DNA from: Azoarcus sp. TTM-91
GTDB lineage: Bacteria > Pseudomonadota > Gammaproteobacteria > Burkholderiales > Rhodocyclaceae
DNA: 64,000 nt
NCBI RefSeq assembly: GCF_012911025.1
Contig: NZ_WUEI01000010.1
Span: 20,014-84,013, forward strand
Direction: 5' to 3'
This document shows positions 34,441 through 42,779 of the stretch, piece by piece. The notes under the pieces were generated by a model. The model was not told the origin of the DNA and searched no databases. It saw only the letters and a program-made list of their open reading frames with translations. The position numbers and the translations under genes were made by a program. How positions within the stretch are numbered: the first letter of the stretch is position 1; each line of letters starts with the position of its first letter.

Positions 34441-34713
34441 AAGGCGTACCTGTAAGTGATGATGCAGGTGTATAGGTGCAATCAATGGGGGATGAATGCG
34501 GCCAGGTGCGCTTTTGGGTTCCACTCGCGGCGTAAGGGCAGGGCGGGTCAGGCCTCAAGTGACGGCCCCACGCACATCAGGGGCCGCATCGACGCGGGGG
34601 TGAAGTTCGCGGAGGTGTCGCGGCTTGGTGTACGGTGACCGGCCGCAGTCTTGGGTGGGCGACAGAAATGACGTCCGGCATTCGACGTCTTGGCGTTTTT
34701 GGAGGGCGCTTTT

Positions 34714-34878
34714 CGTCACGGGTGACGCCCGACGTCTCGGCTGATACGACGGCGTGACGAAAGTCCCAGTTTCGTATTTATGTAAATATAATTTTTGGGG
34801 GTGTTTCGTCACGGACTGACGAAAGCACGCGCGTCGAATTTCATCACGATCTGACTTTTAAGGCGTCACGGTGTGACG
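34714..34878. repeat. Origin-like cluster of CGTCA-N4/5-TGACG dyads
   Basis: Three clear dyads lie at 34714-34727 (4-base spacer), 34807-34821 (within TTTCGTCA-N5-TGACGAAA, 34804-34824) and 34864-34878. A degenerate copy is at about 34840-34856, and a half-site GTGACGAAA at 34754-34762. A run very rich in A and T (about 34770-34797) lies between them. Repeated dyads next to an AT-rich, easily melted block are the layout of plasmid origins, but operators or a partition site are possible. No gene is convincing from 34441 to 35036. Confidence 0.6.
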
Positions 34879-35036
34879 AAACGCAGCGGGATGACCCCCT
34901 AAAACGGCTACTCCTGCGGCCAAGCGGCGAGTAGGTGGCAACGGGCGCCTTGGGTGCTGGTCTTTATGACGGCATGGGCGTCATCGTCTGACCCACCGCC
35001 TATACGTTCACTCCACCCCCTGATGGAGTAACGAAA

Positions 35037-35273
35037 ATGAACGACTCAACGAAAACCGCTAGCCCAACTCCCTGCCGTTCAGACGAGGCCCCTCCCGCGC
35101 GGCGGGGCAGACCGGCCAAGCACGCGTCGGCTGCCGAGCGGCAGCGGGCCTACCGTGCCCGACAGAAGGAAAAGGGCATGCGGGAGGTGAAGGTATGGTC
35201 GCGCGATGTTCGGTCTCCGGGCGTCCCCTTGCGCTCGGACATCATCGATCTGTCGGAGGTGCGCCGGTGGTGA
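35037..35273 (+). CDS. Small basic, probably DNA-binding protein
   Basis: A 78-residue protein of unknown family. The GRPAKHASAAERQRAYRARQ segment resembles a short AT-hook-like GRP motif followed by a strongly basic helix. Its C-terminus, EVKVWSRDVRSP, looks like a strand, perhaps a ribbon-helix-helix. Small proteins of this look are common on plasmids and islands. A GGAG site nine bases before the ATG supports the start. It lies between the dyad cluster and the right island end, so binding the dyads is a plausible role. The gene ends 100 bases before a strong terminator. Confidence 0.7.
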   Translation: MNDSTKTASPTPCRSDEAPPARRGRPAKHASAAERQRAYRARQKEKGMREVKVWSRDVRSPGVPLRSDIIDLSEVRRW

Positions 35274-35372
35274 AGGCGACGGACTCGCCGTCAAGGCCAG
35301 GGACGGCGAATCGCGCCTGGCACGCCCGCCGGCGCGACGGCTTCTAGCAGCCTGAAAGAGCATGATCGATCG

Positions 35373-35396
35373 AGAGCCTCCCTGGAGGCTCTTTTT
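35373..35396 (+). terminator. Rho-independent terminator at the right end of the island
   Basis: AGAGCCTCC and GGAGGCTCT form a 9-bp inverted repeat (35373-35392) with a T-run to 35396. It ends the small basic gene. The 264 bases from here to the right repeat hold no gene that I see. Confidence 0.8.
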
Positions 35397-35660
35397 CATG
35401 CGGCGAGCGCGTGCGATGTATTTCACCGGGTGGAAAGATGGCCATGTCAAACCGGGAGTGCTCATTAGCGCGCTCTATGCCGTTCTTGGTTTGCATTGGG
35501 CTTAGGCGTCGTGGCATACTCCTGCCACCGCTGGTTTCTGCTGTTTTTCTGCCTGGGCCAACGGAAAACGTCTGCGCTTGACTGCGGTCCAGTGCGACCA
35601 AGTGCTTGATTTTACGACCTGTTGCGTGTAGCTGCGCAGCGGATAAAGGCTATTTATGCC

Positions 35661-35710
35661 TTGAAAATCCGCGTGTCCGTGGTTCGATTCCGCGACTGGC
35701 CACCAAGAAT
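35661..35710 (+). repeat. attR: right 50-bp direct repeat, 3' piece of tRNA-Phe
   Basis: This copy of bases 821-870 carries the tRNA-Phe anticodon loop, T-arm and acceptor 3' strand, but lacks the 5' half, so it is not a working tRNA. It marks the right junction of the island. The sequence after it, starting AGAAAAGCGG, should be the original chromosomal DNA downstream of tRNA-Phe. Confidence 0.95.
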
Positions 35711-35712
35711 AG

Positions 35713-35747
35713 AAAAGCGGACCGATGTAACAGTCGGTCCGCTTTTT
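35713..35747 (+). terminator. Original tRNA-Phe terminator, now stranded at attR
   Basis: A 13-bp stem (about 35713-35725 with 35734-35746) with loop TGTAACAG and a T-run directly follows attR. It sits where the tRNA-Phe terminator would lie in the uninterrupted chromosome. It is separated from the gene by the island, which supplies a different terminator at 876-917. Confidence 0.8.
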
Positions 35748-35790
35748 CCGTTCACGTAGCTCTGCCCAGAAGCCGCTGATTTTGCTCAAA

Positions 35791-35818
35791 CTTTGGGGAA
35801 GAGGCGCGGTGCTATAAT
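35791..35818 (+). promoter_or_regulatory. Promoter of hemA
   Basis: A perfect TATAAT (35813-35818) lies 30 bases before the hemA ATG. The best -35 at 16 bases is CTTTGG (35791-35796), which is weak. The -10 box makes a start near 35825 likely. Confidence 0.65.
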
Positions 35819-35848
35819 CCCGCTCAATCCGCTTGCCCGTTTCAACGC

Positions 35849-37102
35849 ATGCAACTTTATGCTCTCGGTCTGAATCACCATACTGCGCCGCTCGCAATAC
35901 GCGAACGCGTGGCGTTTCAGCCCGAACTGCTGGATCGTGCGCTGCACGATCTTACCCGCAGTGATCTGGTGCGAGAGGCGGCGATTCTCTCTACCTGCAA
36001 TCGCACTGAAGTCTATTTCGCCGCCGAGCAGGCCCAGCATGCGGCCGACTGGCTGGCCACCTTTCACAGCCTGAATCTCAACGAGGTCTCTCCCTATCTG
36101 TATGCCTATCCGCAGCGCGATGCGATCAGGCATATGTTCCGGGTGGCAAGTGGTCTGGATTCAATGGTGCTGGGCGAGCCGCAGATTCTCGGGCAGGTGA
36201 AGGAGGCGGCCCGTCGGGCCGAGGAGGCTGGAACGCTGGGCACCTTGATGCACAAGCTGTTCCAGAACACCTTTGCGGTTGCCAAGGAAGTGCGCTCCAC
36301 GACGGCGATCGGCGCCAATATCGTTTCCATGGCTGCTGCCGCGGTGCATTTGACCGAGCGCATTTTTGAGCGGGTCGCTGACCAGCATGTGCTGTTCATC
36401 GGTGCCGGAGAGATGATAGAACTCTGTGCCGCGCATTTCGCTGGAGCGGGACCTAGGTCGATCACCATCGCGAATCGTACCGAGGCCCGGGGGCAGACGC
36501 TGGCGGCACGTTTCGGCGCCCAGACCATGCGCCTGGATCTGGTGGGAGAGATGCTCTCCCGTTTTGATGTGGTGGTCTCCTGTACCGCTGCGCCTTTGCC
36601 CATTGTCGGATTGGGTATGGTGGAGCGGGCGGTGAAGGCGCGTCGGCACCGCCCGATGGTGATGGTGGATCTGGCCGTACCCCGCGATATCGAACCGGAA
36701 GTCAGTGGCCTGGATGACGTGTTTCTCTATACCGTCGACGATCTTGCGCAGGTTGTGGATGCCGGGCTTGAATCACGCCAGCAGGCGGTGCTGGAAGCAG
36801 AACAGATCATCGACAGCCGTGTCGATGGATTCCTTCACTGGATGCATGCCCGTGACGCGGTGCCCACCATCCGGGCATTGCGGCAGCATGCGGAAGCGCT
36901 GCGTCAGGCCGAGTTGGAGCGGGCAATGCGTTTGCTGGCTCGCGGCGACGATCCCCGGCAGGTGTTGGAGAGCCTCTCCCATGGGCTGGCCAACAAGCTC
37001 ATGCACGGCCCTACCCGCTACCTCAATCAAGTTGATGGCGAAGAGCAGTCCGAGGCCGGACTGCTGGTTCAGCGCCTGTTCAACCTCTCCCGTCATCAGT
37101 AG
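35849..37102 (+). CDS. hemA: Glutamyl-tRNA reductase
   Basis: A 417-residue enzyme that reduces glutamyl-tRNA to glutamate-1-semialdehyde with NADPH, the first committed step of C5 haem synthesis. [17 protein letters not shown] at the N-terminus and STCNRTEVY with nucleophile Cys50 are characteristic, as is [13 protein letters not shown]. An NADPH-binding domain (VLFIGAGEM) and a C-terminal dimerisation domain follow. Length fits the family. It is the first chromosomal gene right of the island, with its own promoter, and would normally follow tRNA-Phe. A terminator-like hairpin separates it from prfA. Confidence 0.97.
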   Translation: MQLYALGLNHHTAPLAIRERVAFQPELLDRALHDLTRSDLVREAAILSTCNRTEVYFAAEQAQHAADWLATFHSLNLNEVSPYLYAYPQRDAIRHMFRVASGLDSMVLGEPQILGQVKEAARRAEEAGTLGTLMHKLFQNTFAVAKEVRSTTAIGANIVSMAAAAVHLTERIFERVADQHVLFIGAGEMIELCAAHFAGAGPRSITIANRTEARGQTLAARFGAQTMRLDLVGEMLSRFDVVVSCTAAPLPIVGLGMVERAVKARRHRPMVMVDLAVPRDIEPEVSGLDDVFLYTVDDLAQVVDAGLESRQQAVLEAEQIIDSRVDGFLHWMHARDAVPTIRALRQHAEALRQAELERAMRLLARGDDPRQVLESLSHGLANKLMHGPTRYLNQVDGEEQSEAGLLVQRLFNLSRHQ

Positions 37103-37118
37103 GCGGCCAGTCGGATAT

Positions 37119-37148
37119 CGCGGGCGCCGTGCGGCGCCCGCGTTTTTT
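37119..37148 (+). terminator. Rho-independent terminator after hemA
   Basis: CGCGGGCGCCG and CGGCGCCCGCG (37119-37142) form an 11-bp GC-rich inverted repeat followed by six T. It lies between hemA and prfA, so prfA may be read by leakage or its own promoter. Confidence 0.8.
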
Positions 37149-37163
37149 CATTATTGAGACGCC

Positions 37164-38243
37164 ATGAAGCAGAGCATCCGCGACAAGCTCGAATATCTGA
37201 GTGCCCGCCTGCAGGAACTCGACCGGGCCTTGGCTTCCGAAGATGCTGCCCGTGACATGAATGCTTTCCGCGATCTGTCCCGGGAGCGCTCGGAGATCGA
37301 GCCGGTGGTCGAGCTCTATGCCGCTTATCGACAGGCGGAGGCCGATGGCGAGACAGCCCGTGAGTTGCTCGGTGACCCGGAAATGCACGAGTTCGCCGAT
37401 GCGGAGCTCCGGGCTGCGCAGACCCGCATCGATACCCTCGAGCAGGATCTGCAGCGAGCCCTGCTGCCGAGAGACCCCAACGACGAGCGCAATCTCTTCC
37501 TCGAAATCCGCGCGGGCACTGGTGGAGATGAAGCCGCCCTGTTCGCCGCAGATCTGCTGCGCATGTACACCCGCTACGCCGAGCGCCAGCGTTGGAAGGT
37601 GGAAATCGTATCGGCCAGCGAGTCGGACCTTGGCGGTTACAAGGAGGTTATCGCCCGTCTGGTGGGGGCGGGAGCCTACTCGCAGCTGAAGTTCGAGTCC
37701 GGCGGCCACAGGGTGCAGCGCATCCCGGTTACCGAAACCCAGGGGCGCATTCATACTTCGGCGTGTACCGTCGCCGTGATGCCCGAAGCCGACGCGGTAG
37801 CCGAGGTGGAGATCAATCCCGCCGACTTGCGGATCGACACCTTCCGCGCCTCGGGGGCCGGCGGTCAGCACATCAACAAGACTGACTCCGCTGTGCGCAT
37901 CACCCACCTGCCTACTGGCTTGGTCGTCGAGTGCCAGGACGATCGCTCCCAGCATCGTAACAAGGCGCAGGCGATGGCCGTGCTGGCCGCCCGGTTGCAG
38001 GACGCTGAGTTGCGAGAGCGCCAGAGCGCAGAGGCGGCAACCCGCAAGAGCCTGATCGGTAGCGGCGACCGCTCGGAGCGCATCCGCACCTACAATTTTC
38101 CGCAGGGGCGGGTTACGGATCACCGCATCAATCTCACGCTCTACAAGCTGGACGCAGTGATGGACGGCGAACTGGACGAACTCATCGCAGCCCTCGTGCT
38201 CGAACACCAGGCCGAGTTGCTGGCGGCGCTAGCCGAGGAGTGA
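37164..38243 (+). CDS. prfA: Peptide chain release factor 1
   Basis: A 359-residue class I release factor that recognises UAA and UAG and triggers peptide release. The GGQ motif is at 233-235 ([11 protein letters not shown]). The codon-reading PxT motif is PVT in [15 protein letters not shown]. Size matches E. coli RF1. The prmC gene starts three bases after its stop; PrmC methylates the Gln of GGQ, so substrate and modifying enzyme are made together. The order hemA-prfA-prmC is widely conserved. Confidence 0.97.
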   Translation: MKQSIRDKLEYLSARLQELDRALASEDAARDMNAFRDLSRERSEIEPVVELYAAYRQAEADGETARELLGDPEMHEFADAELRAAQTRIDTLEQDLQRALLPRDPNDERNLFLEIRAGTGGDEAALFAADLLRMYTRYAERQRWKVEIVSASESDLGGYKEVIARLVGAGAYSQLKFESGGHRVQRIPVTETQGRIHTSACTVAVMPEADAVAEVEINPADLRIDTFRASGAGGQHINKTDSAVRITHLPTGLVVECQDDRSQHRNKAQAMAVLAARLQDAELRERQSAEAATRKSLIGSGDRSERIRTYNFPQGRVTDHRINLTLYKLDAVMDGELDELIAALVLEHQAELLAALAEE

Positions 38244-38246
38244 GCT

Positions 38247-39092
38247 GTGGCGGACACGGGAGTTCATCCGGATATAGCGGGAGCCCTTGCTTGGGCTCGG
38301 GAGCGGGCAGATCTGATGGATGCCCGTGTGCTGTTGCGCCATGTGCTGAAGTGTACTGCGGCGCGCTTGGCCGGTTGGCCGGAGCAGCGCCTGTCGGCCA
38401 GGGAATGGGAGGACTATCGTGCCCTGGTCGAGCGCCGGGTCGCTGGAGAACCGGTGGCTTATCTGGTCGGCGAGCGCGAGTTTTTCGGTCGGAACTTCAT
38501 GGTGACGCCTGCCGTGCTGATTCCCCGTCCGGATACCGAACTGCTGGTGGAACTTGCCTTGGCTCACTTCTCGGGGGAGCCGAGGCTGAGATTGCTGGAC
38601 ATGGGCACCGGAAGCGGTGCCTTGGCGGTGACGCTGGCACTCGAGTTGGAGGCTGCGGACGTCACCGCGCTGGATCGTTCCCGTGAGGCGCTGTGGGTGG
38701 CTATGGCCAACGCTGCCAAGCTTGGGGCGAGCGTCTCCTTCGTTCAGAGCGACTGGTTTTCGGGGCTGGGCGAGGAGCGTTTCCAACTGATTGTCGCGAA
38801 CCCCCCTTACATTGCAGCAGCTGATCCGCATCTTGAAGAAGGCGATCTGCGCTTCGAGCCTCGGACTGCGCTGGCGGCGGGGCCTGCTGGGCTGGACGAT
38901 CTCGCAGAGATCGTCGCCGGAGCGCCGCATCATCTTGATCCGGGCGGCTGGCTTTTCCTGGAGCACGGTTACGACCAGGCGATGTCGGTACGCAGTTTGC
39001 TTGCTGATGCAGGGTTCGCCGCTATCACGTCGTGGAAGGATCTCGCCGGGATAGAGCGGGTTTCGGGCGGGCGTTGGCTGGGCAGGGCTTGA
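38247..39092 (+). CDS. prmC: Release factor glutamine methyltransferase
   Basis: A 281-residue SAM-dependent methyltransferase that N5-methylates the GGQ glutamine of RF1 and RF2. The binding motif LLDMGTGSGALAV and the NPPY motif at 185-188, which holds the glutamine amide, are both present. The N-terminal helical domain that binds the release factor covers the first 80 residues. The start is GTG at 38247, three bases after prfA. It is followed by grxD after about 90 bases. Confidence 0.96.
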   Translation: MADTGVHPDIAGALAWARERADLMDARVLLRHVLKCTAARLAGWPEQRLSAREWEDYRALVERRVAGEPVAYLVGEREFFGRNFMVTPAVLIPRPDTELLVELALAHFSGEPRLRLLDMGTGSGALAVTLALELEAADVTALDRSREALWVAMANAAKLGASVSFVQSDWFSGLGEERFQLIVANPPYIAAADPHLEEGDLRFEPRTALAAGPAGLDDLAEIVAGAPHHLDPGGWLFLEHGYDQAMSVRSLLADAGFAAITSWKDLAGIERVSGGRWLGRA

Positions 39093-39184
39093 AATTGCTT
39101 TCCCTGCCCCAACATTGACGCTCAGGCGGGCAGAGCGTAGTCTTTTCCGACTGTTTCACTCAACTTTTTGCAGGGCGCAAGAGC

Positions 39185-39517
39185 ATGGATATCCAGGACG
39201 TCATCCGCGAGCAGGTTTCTTCCAACCCGGTCGTTCTCTACATGAAGGGCGTGCCGCAAATGCCCCAGTGCGGCTTTTCCGCCACTGCGGTCCAGATCCT
39301 GAAAGCCTGTGGCGTTAGCCAGGTTTTCGCGGTAAACGTGCTTGCCGATGATGCGATTCGTCAGGGCATCAAGGAGTTCTCCAACTGGCCGACGATTCCG
39401 CAACTCTACATCGGTGGTGAGTTCGTCGGCGGCGCGGATATCCTGCGCGAGATGTACCAGAATGGCGAACTGCAACAGATGCTGGCTGATGCCGGCGTCG
39501 GCACAGCCCAGAACTGA
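39185..39517 (+). CDS. grxD: Monothiol glutaredoxin Grx4
   Basis: A 110-residue monothiol glutaredoxin. The CGFS active site is at Cys29 ([10 protein letters not shown]), and [16 protein letters not shown] and [12 protein letters not shown] form the glutathione-binding part. Such proteins bind a bridging Fe-S cluster with glutathione and pass it on to targets, often with BolA. It lies 92 bases after prmC in the same direction and is followed by a terminator. Confidence 0.97.
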   Translation: MDIQDVIREQVSSNPVVLYMKGVPQMPQCGFSATAVQILKACGVSQVFAVNVLADDAIRQGIKEFSNWPTIPQLYIGGEFVGGADILREMYQNGELQQMLADAGVGTAQN

Positions 39518-39522
39518 GCCTG

Positions 39523-39558
39523 GAGCGCCGGAGAGCTGAGCCCCGGCGCTCTATTTCC
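39523..39558. terminator. Terminator after grxD
   Basis: GAGCGCCGG (39523-39531) and CCGGCGCTC (39543-39551) form a 9-bp stem with TATTTCC after it. The site separates grxD from the convergent nucleotidyltransferase gene. Confidence 0.7.
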
Positions 39559-39583
39559 TGATGCGCCATCGAAACTTTGCCGT

Positions 39584-40660
39584 TCAGGCGGTGCTTTCGT
39601 GCGTAGGGCGCAAGGCCTTGCGCAATAGATGGGCTGCCAGCAGATGGGGCGGCATCCTTAGCCAGTGTGCTCGCAAATAGAGCAGCGCTGCGGCTCGCCG
39701 TCGCTCTGGCGGCTTCGAGTCTGGCCCCTGGGGAGTCAATGCTTCGCTCAGCAACATGGCCGTCAAGCGTTCTCCCGGCCGGACGGGGCCCGGTCGCGTG
39801 GCAATTTCCAATGCCGGGGGTAAGGGCGTGGCGAAAATGCGCTTGAGCTGGTGCAAGGTCTGCCGTAGCGGCATTTCCAGGCCGAGTTCCTGGCTTCTGG
39901 CAAGGAGTGCCGTGCCAAAGTCTGCATCCTTGCCGAACTCCTCCAGCAGGCGGTGCAAGTCCAGCAGGTCCCGAAATCCGTTGGCCCATTCGCCTTCCAT
40001 GAAACGATGGACCGCGGCGTGCAGCACCATGTCGGTGTTTCCCAGCGTATGGCCATTCGGAAAGGAAGCCAGGCTCAGGCTGTACGCTGTGGCCAGCAGC
40101 TTCTCCCCTTGAACCGGAAAGCGGGATGTTGGCGGGGTTATGGTGTGGTGCAAGTCGACTATCGTGCCGCGGTGCAGATGCCGTAGTGGCGGGATTTCAT
40201 GCATCCATTGGCGGTAATAACGCTGATCGTAGGCGTCGTGATGGGAACTCACCCAGCCGGCCCGGATCAGGCGGTCTTCGGCGGCAGCGACAGCGTCCCT
40301 GGGGACCATCAGGTCGAGGTCCGAGAATACCCTACCATGTGCTGCGGCCAGATCGCGCAGAACGTAGGCGCCGCCTTTGAGGAAGACCACCGGAATGTCC
40401 AGTGGCTGGAGGGCGGTGGAGATGCGCCTCGCCTCGCGGTGAACATCCAGTGCCAGCCTCTCGGCTATCCGGCGGGCGGATTCGAAGTGGCGTGCAACCT
40501 CGAGTGGTACTCCGGTGACGTGCTCGTACCGCCGTGCGAGTTGAGGCAGCACGTTGAGGATGCGCGCCTGACGTAGCAACTGGGTCCATTCCACCGGACT
40601 CCGCTCTGCCGTTGGCGGCTGCGTTGTGAGGGCGGCCACGATCAACGACTGCTCCATCAC
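39584..40660 (-). CDS. Nucleotidyltransferase-family protein of the HPr-rel-A cluster
   Basis: A 358-residue protein of the NTP_transf_5 type. VVFLKGGAYVLRD and GRVFSDLDLMVPRDA carry the KG and DxD pattern of this nucleotidyltransferase family; the remainder is helical. The natural substrate is unknown. It starts at GTG 40660 (overlapping the kinase stop, GTGA) or ATG 40657. It is the last of three overlapping genes with a PqqD-like protein and an HprK-like kinase, a set I know as an HPr-rel-A system in betaproteobacteria. What the set makes or modifies is not established. Confidence 0.8.
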   Translation of the reverse strand: MMEQSLIVAALTTQPPTAERSPVEWTQLLRQARILNVLPQLARRYEHVTGVPLEVARHFESARRIAERLALDVHREARRISTALQPLDIPVVFLKGGAYVLRDLAAAHGRVFSDLDLMVPRDAVAAAEDRLIRAGWVSSHHDAYDQRYYRQWMHEIPPLRHLHRGTIVDLHHTITPPTSRFPVQGEKLLATAYSLSLASFPNGHTLGNTDMVLHAAVHRFMEGEWANGFRDLLDLHRLLEEFGKDADFGTALLARSQELGLEMPLRQTLHQLKRIFATPLPPALEIATRPGPVRPGERLTAMLLSEALTPQGPDSKPPERRRAAALLYLRAHWLRMPPHLLAAHLLRKALRPTHESTA

Positions 40661-41601
40661 ACCCCTCTCGCCAGCGAATCGAAGCGGGCGATAGCATCGT
40701 CGGCATCCTGATATTCGAAGTCGTATGCGGTCACGTTTGCGATCAGTTTGCCCAGGGCCTCGAAGCCGGTTTGTCCCAGCAGATCGTAATTGAAGGTGTT
40801 CTGTGCCAGCCGTATGAAGGCCGCACCGCGGGCTAGTGGCACGAGCAAAGTTGAAGCGCCGCTGCGATAGCGTGGAAATACGACGTGAGTAGGCGTTCCC
40901 GGTTCTCCGCTTCTGGCCACACTATCTGACGGCGGCTGAAAATGCCCGACCGTGCCTTTGATGGTGTCCCTCACGAGCGAGCCGAGTTGCAGCGCCGGGT
41001 AGCGTTGCCGGATCAACTCGATGGAGGCGTTCTTGAGACTGATCGGACGCGGGATGGGAGTCAGCAGGCCGGTGCGCGGATCCAGCAGGGCCAGTTCATC
41101 AGAAAGCAGGCGCCAGCCATGACCGACAAGTAAGGCGCATAAGGTGCTCTTCCCGGATCCAGGCGGAGCCGGCAGGATGATGGTGCAGCCGTTTTGTTCG
41201 ATCACCGCTGCGTGGGTGATCATGTAATTGTGGCAATGGGAGGAGATGCACCAGTTGAAGCCCCATTCCAGCATAGGGAAAGCCTGCGACAGAGGCAGGG
41301 GCTCAAACGGTTGGCCGCCATCGCTTTCGAAATGGACTTTGGGGCGGAACGGGCGGGTTTTCTGCAGTGAGACGGTGAAATCGTCGAAGCCCTGCTCCTG
41401 CCCCAACGGGAAGTCGGCATACAGCGTGCGCAAGGTGGCCGCGAGCCCGGCCACGTTCGATCGTATCCGGAAGCGGAAAGGTGGGGTCAGAAGTGCCAGG
41501 CCGCCGTTCTCGAGTCGCTCCCGGACCTGGGCTTCGGTCAGTGAGGAGAGCGGCGTGGAGGGGAGATTCAGGGGTGTCGGCTGATCAATCCGAGCCGGCA
41601 T
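40657..41601 (-). CDS. HprK-related kinase A
   Basis: A 314-residue protein related to HPr kinase. The Walker A motif is PPGSGKST, with Lys151, followed by LLSDELALLD, the Asp-containing loop of the HprK fold, and a RPISLKN segment. HprK phosphorylates Ser46 of HPr, but relatives like this one occur beside PqqD-like proteins and probably act on another substrate. The start at 41601 overlaps the PqqD gene end by 34 bases, so translation is coupled. The N-terminal 110 residues contain the extra strand-rich domain that separates these proteins from true HprK. Confidence 0.85.
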   Translation of the reverse strand: MPARIDQPTPLNLPSTPLSSLTEAQVRERLENGGLALLTPPFRFRIRSNVAGLAATLRTLYADFPLGQEQGFDDFTVSLQKTRPFRPKVHFESDGGQPFEPLPLSQAFPMLEWGFNWCISSHCHNYMITHAAVIEQNGCTIILPAPPGSGKSTLCALLVGHGWRLLSDELALLDPRTGLLTPIPRPISLKNASIELIRQRYPALQLGSLVRDTIKGTVGHFQPPSDSVARSGEPGTPTHVVFPRYRSGASTLLVPLARGAAFIRLAQNTFNYDLLGQTGFEALGKLIANVTAYDFEYQDADDAIARFDSLARGV

Positions 41602-41837
41602 AGGTCGTCCAGCGTTTCGTCTATCTGGCTGCTTAATATGCCACGATCCTCATCATCGTCAAGGAGCGCGCCAGTCAATGCCTCGTAAGAAGCGGGGCTG
41701 CGCAGCAGTTCCCCGAGCAGATAGCTTGCTAGAGGCGGAAGATGATGGGTTGAGCCGTTCGCTTTGTGAAAGAGCACCGCGTCTTCTTCGAAAAAGCGAA
41801 CGATAAAGGCGTTTGGATTGCAGTGATAGCTCGACAA
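41568..41837 (-). CDS. PqqD-family protein of the HPr-rel-A cluster
   Basis: An 89-residue PqqD-like protein. PqqD-type domains bind a peptide substrate and present it to a modifying enzyme. The pattern HHLPPLASYLLGELLRSP followed by ETLDDLCRLGLI matches the PqqD helical core. The only start seen is TTG at 41837, without a strong ribosome site. It lies between a tandem repeat and the HprK-like kinase gene that it overlaps. It suggests a peptide-directed modification in the cluster. Confidence 0.78.
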   Translation of the reverse strand: MSSYHCNPNAFIVRFFEEDAVLFHKANGSTHHLPPLASYLLGELLRSPASYEALTGALLDDDEDRGILSSQIDETLDDLCRLGLISRHP

Positions 41838-41851
41838 GGGCAGTCTGGGAA

Positions 41852-41893
41852 TCAGGGGCCTGGAGTCAGGGGCCTGGAGTCAGGGGCCCGGAA
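41852..41893. repeat. Three tandem copies of a 14-bp unit
   Basis: TCAGGGGCCTGGAG occurs at 41852-41865 and 41866-41879; a third copy at 41880-41893 differs by two bases. The array fills the gap between the exported protein stop and the PqqD-like gene start. Copy number may vary by slippage, and it lies in the 5' leader of the PqqD-like gene. Confidence 0.9.
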
Positions 41894-42508
41894 TCAAAGG
41901 TTGCTGCTGCCGACCAGAACATCCAGATAGGCGCGGGCATCCGTCCGGCCCCAGGTGCCGCCCCAAGGCGTAGACCACGTGCCAGTCACGATGGCGAGTT
42001 GCCACATGTCTTGAAGGATGGCGACGGTGTCCGCGGTGCCGGTGCCTATCTTTAGGTTGCCCGCCAGGGCGTCCAGGTAGGCGCTGACGATGTCCCGGGT
42101 GTAGTCGGTGGTAATGCTCTCACCCGCACCGCCCTGCAGGTTCAGCGCCTGGGAGAGGGTGAGGGCACTAAAAGAAATCGCTGCCTTGTTGATCTTGCCT
42201 GCCGGGCCGCCGGGTTGGGCGAACACGCTGGAGAAGAGGGTGTTTTGGCTTGCGCCGAAAGGCCAGGAGTGGGTTTTCCAGTAACCATGGGAGTGGCACT
42301 CGCTCAAGGTTTCCGGGGCGTTGCTGGTCAGCGCATTGGCACGGACGGAGGCGAAAGCGGAGGGGGAAACGCAGGTGCCCTGAGCCAGCGCCGACTTTGC
42401 TGACAAGCTCATGATCACTGGAGCTGAGGCGGCCCCCGCCTTCAGAAGGCGACGGCGCAAATCCTGAGGAGACTGCTTGGCTTCCAGGTGTTGCTCGTGC
42501 TCGGTCAT
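41894..42508 (-). CDS. Exported protein with twin-arginine-type signal, unknown function
   Basis: A 204-residue protein of unknown function. Its start is ATG 42508; residues 20-50 hold LRRRLLKAG and a hydrophobic run ending SAKSALAQG, a Tat-like signal peptide. The mature part has CHSHGYWKTHSWPFG, a Cys/His/aromatic motif of the GYWKxH type seen in some secreted proteins, and few charges. A longer start (42616) would put the signal far inside and is unlikely. It is encoded just upstream of the PqqD-HprK-nucleotidyltransferase set in the same direction, so it may be the substrate of that set. This is inference. Confidence 0.72.
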   Translation of the reverse strand: MTEHEQHLEAKQSPQDLRRRLLKAGAASAPVIMSLSAKSALAQGTCVSPSAFASVRANALTSNAPETLSECHSHGYWKTHSWPFGASQNTLFSSVFAQPGGPAGKINKAAISFSALTLSQALNLQGGAGESITTDYTRDIVSAYLDALAGNLKIGTGTADTVAILQDMWQLAIVTGTWSTPWGGTWGRTDARAYLDVLVGSSNL

Positions 42509-42779
42509 GGTGTCAGGCCTGCAAAAATGTTCATTTTGACGCGCATCGTAGCGGTTGTCGGCACCGATGGACTGTGCAGATTGCCACGGTCGGTCTATTG
42601 CACCAAGTTGGAGCAAAAAGTGCGCCCGTTTTCTTGGTGTTTTTAAGGCAATGAATTTAAAAGGGTTTTATTTTTTTGAGATGGCCAGATATTTGGAGTG
42701 TAAAAACACTCGACACCGGGGGCGGAGAGGATAGCAGCAAAAGGGACAGGGTTTCCTGGGATGATGGCTTTATTGCCGT

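Larger units (their letters stand above)
821..35710. mobile_element. 34.9-kb genomic island integrated in tRNA-Phe
   Basis: The island is delimited by a perfect 50-base direct repeat (821-870 and 35661-35710) of the tRNA-Phe 3' part. It carries an integrase next to the left end, an AlpA-like excisionase and a RepA-like replicase near the right end, and an eight-gene defence-like operon between them. The flanks, actP-tRNA-Phe on the left and hemA on the right, are housekeeping genes that would be contiguous without it. Toxin-antitoxin and Fic genes are typical island cargo. No relaxase, type IV secretion or virion genes were seen, so transfer would need help from another element. Confidence 0.93.

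Noticed and set aside
34555..34812. Open frame of 85 codons on the minus strand
   Set aside because: It crosses the dyad cluster, has unlikely composition and no ribosome site.
35270..35347. 25-codon frame starting GTGA at the end of the small basic gene
   Set aside because: Too short, Arg-rich by chance in this GC context, and with no other support; only the overlap is suggestive.
35661..35705. Second tRNA-Phe gene at the right end
   Set aside because: Only the 3' part is present; there is no 5' acceptor strand or D-arm, so it is an attachment-site copy.
821..35710. Prophage
   Set aside because: Integrase, AlpA-like and replication genes are present, but no capsid, tail, terminase or lysis gene was recognised.
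41852..41893. CRISPR array
   Set aside because: Units are 14 bp and directly abutting, without spacers or cas genes.
42696..42711. GAGTGT-AAAA-ACACTC hairpin
   Set aside because: A 6-bp dyad without a T-run in an AT-rich upstream region; too little to call a regulatory site.
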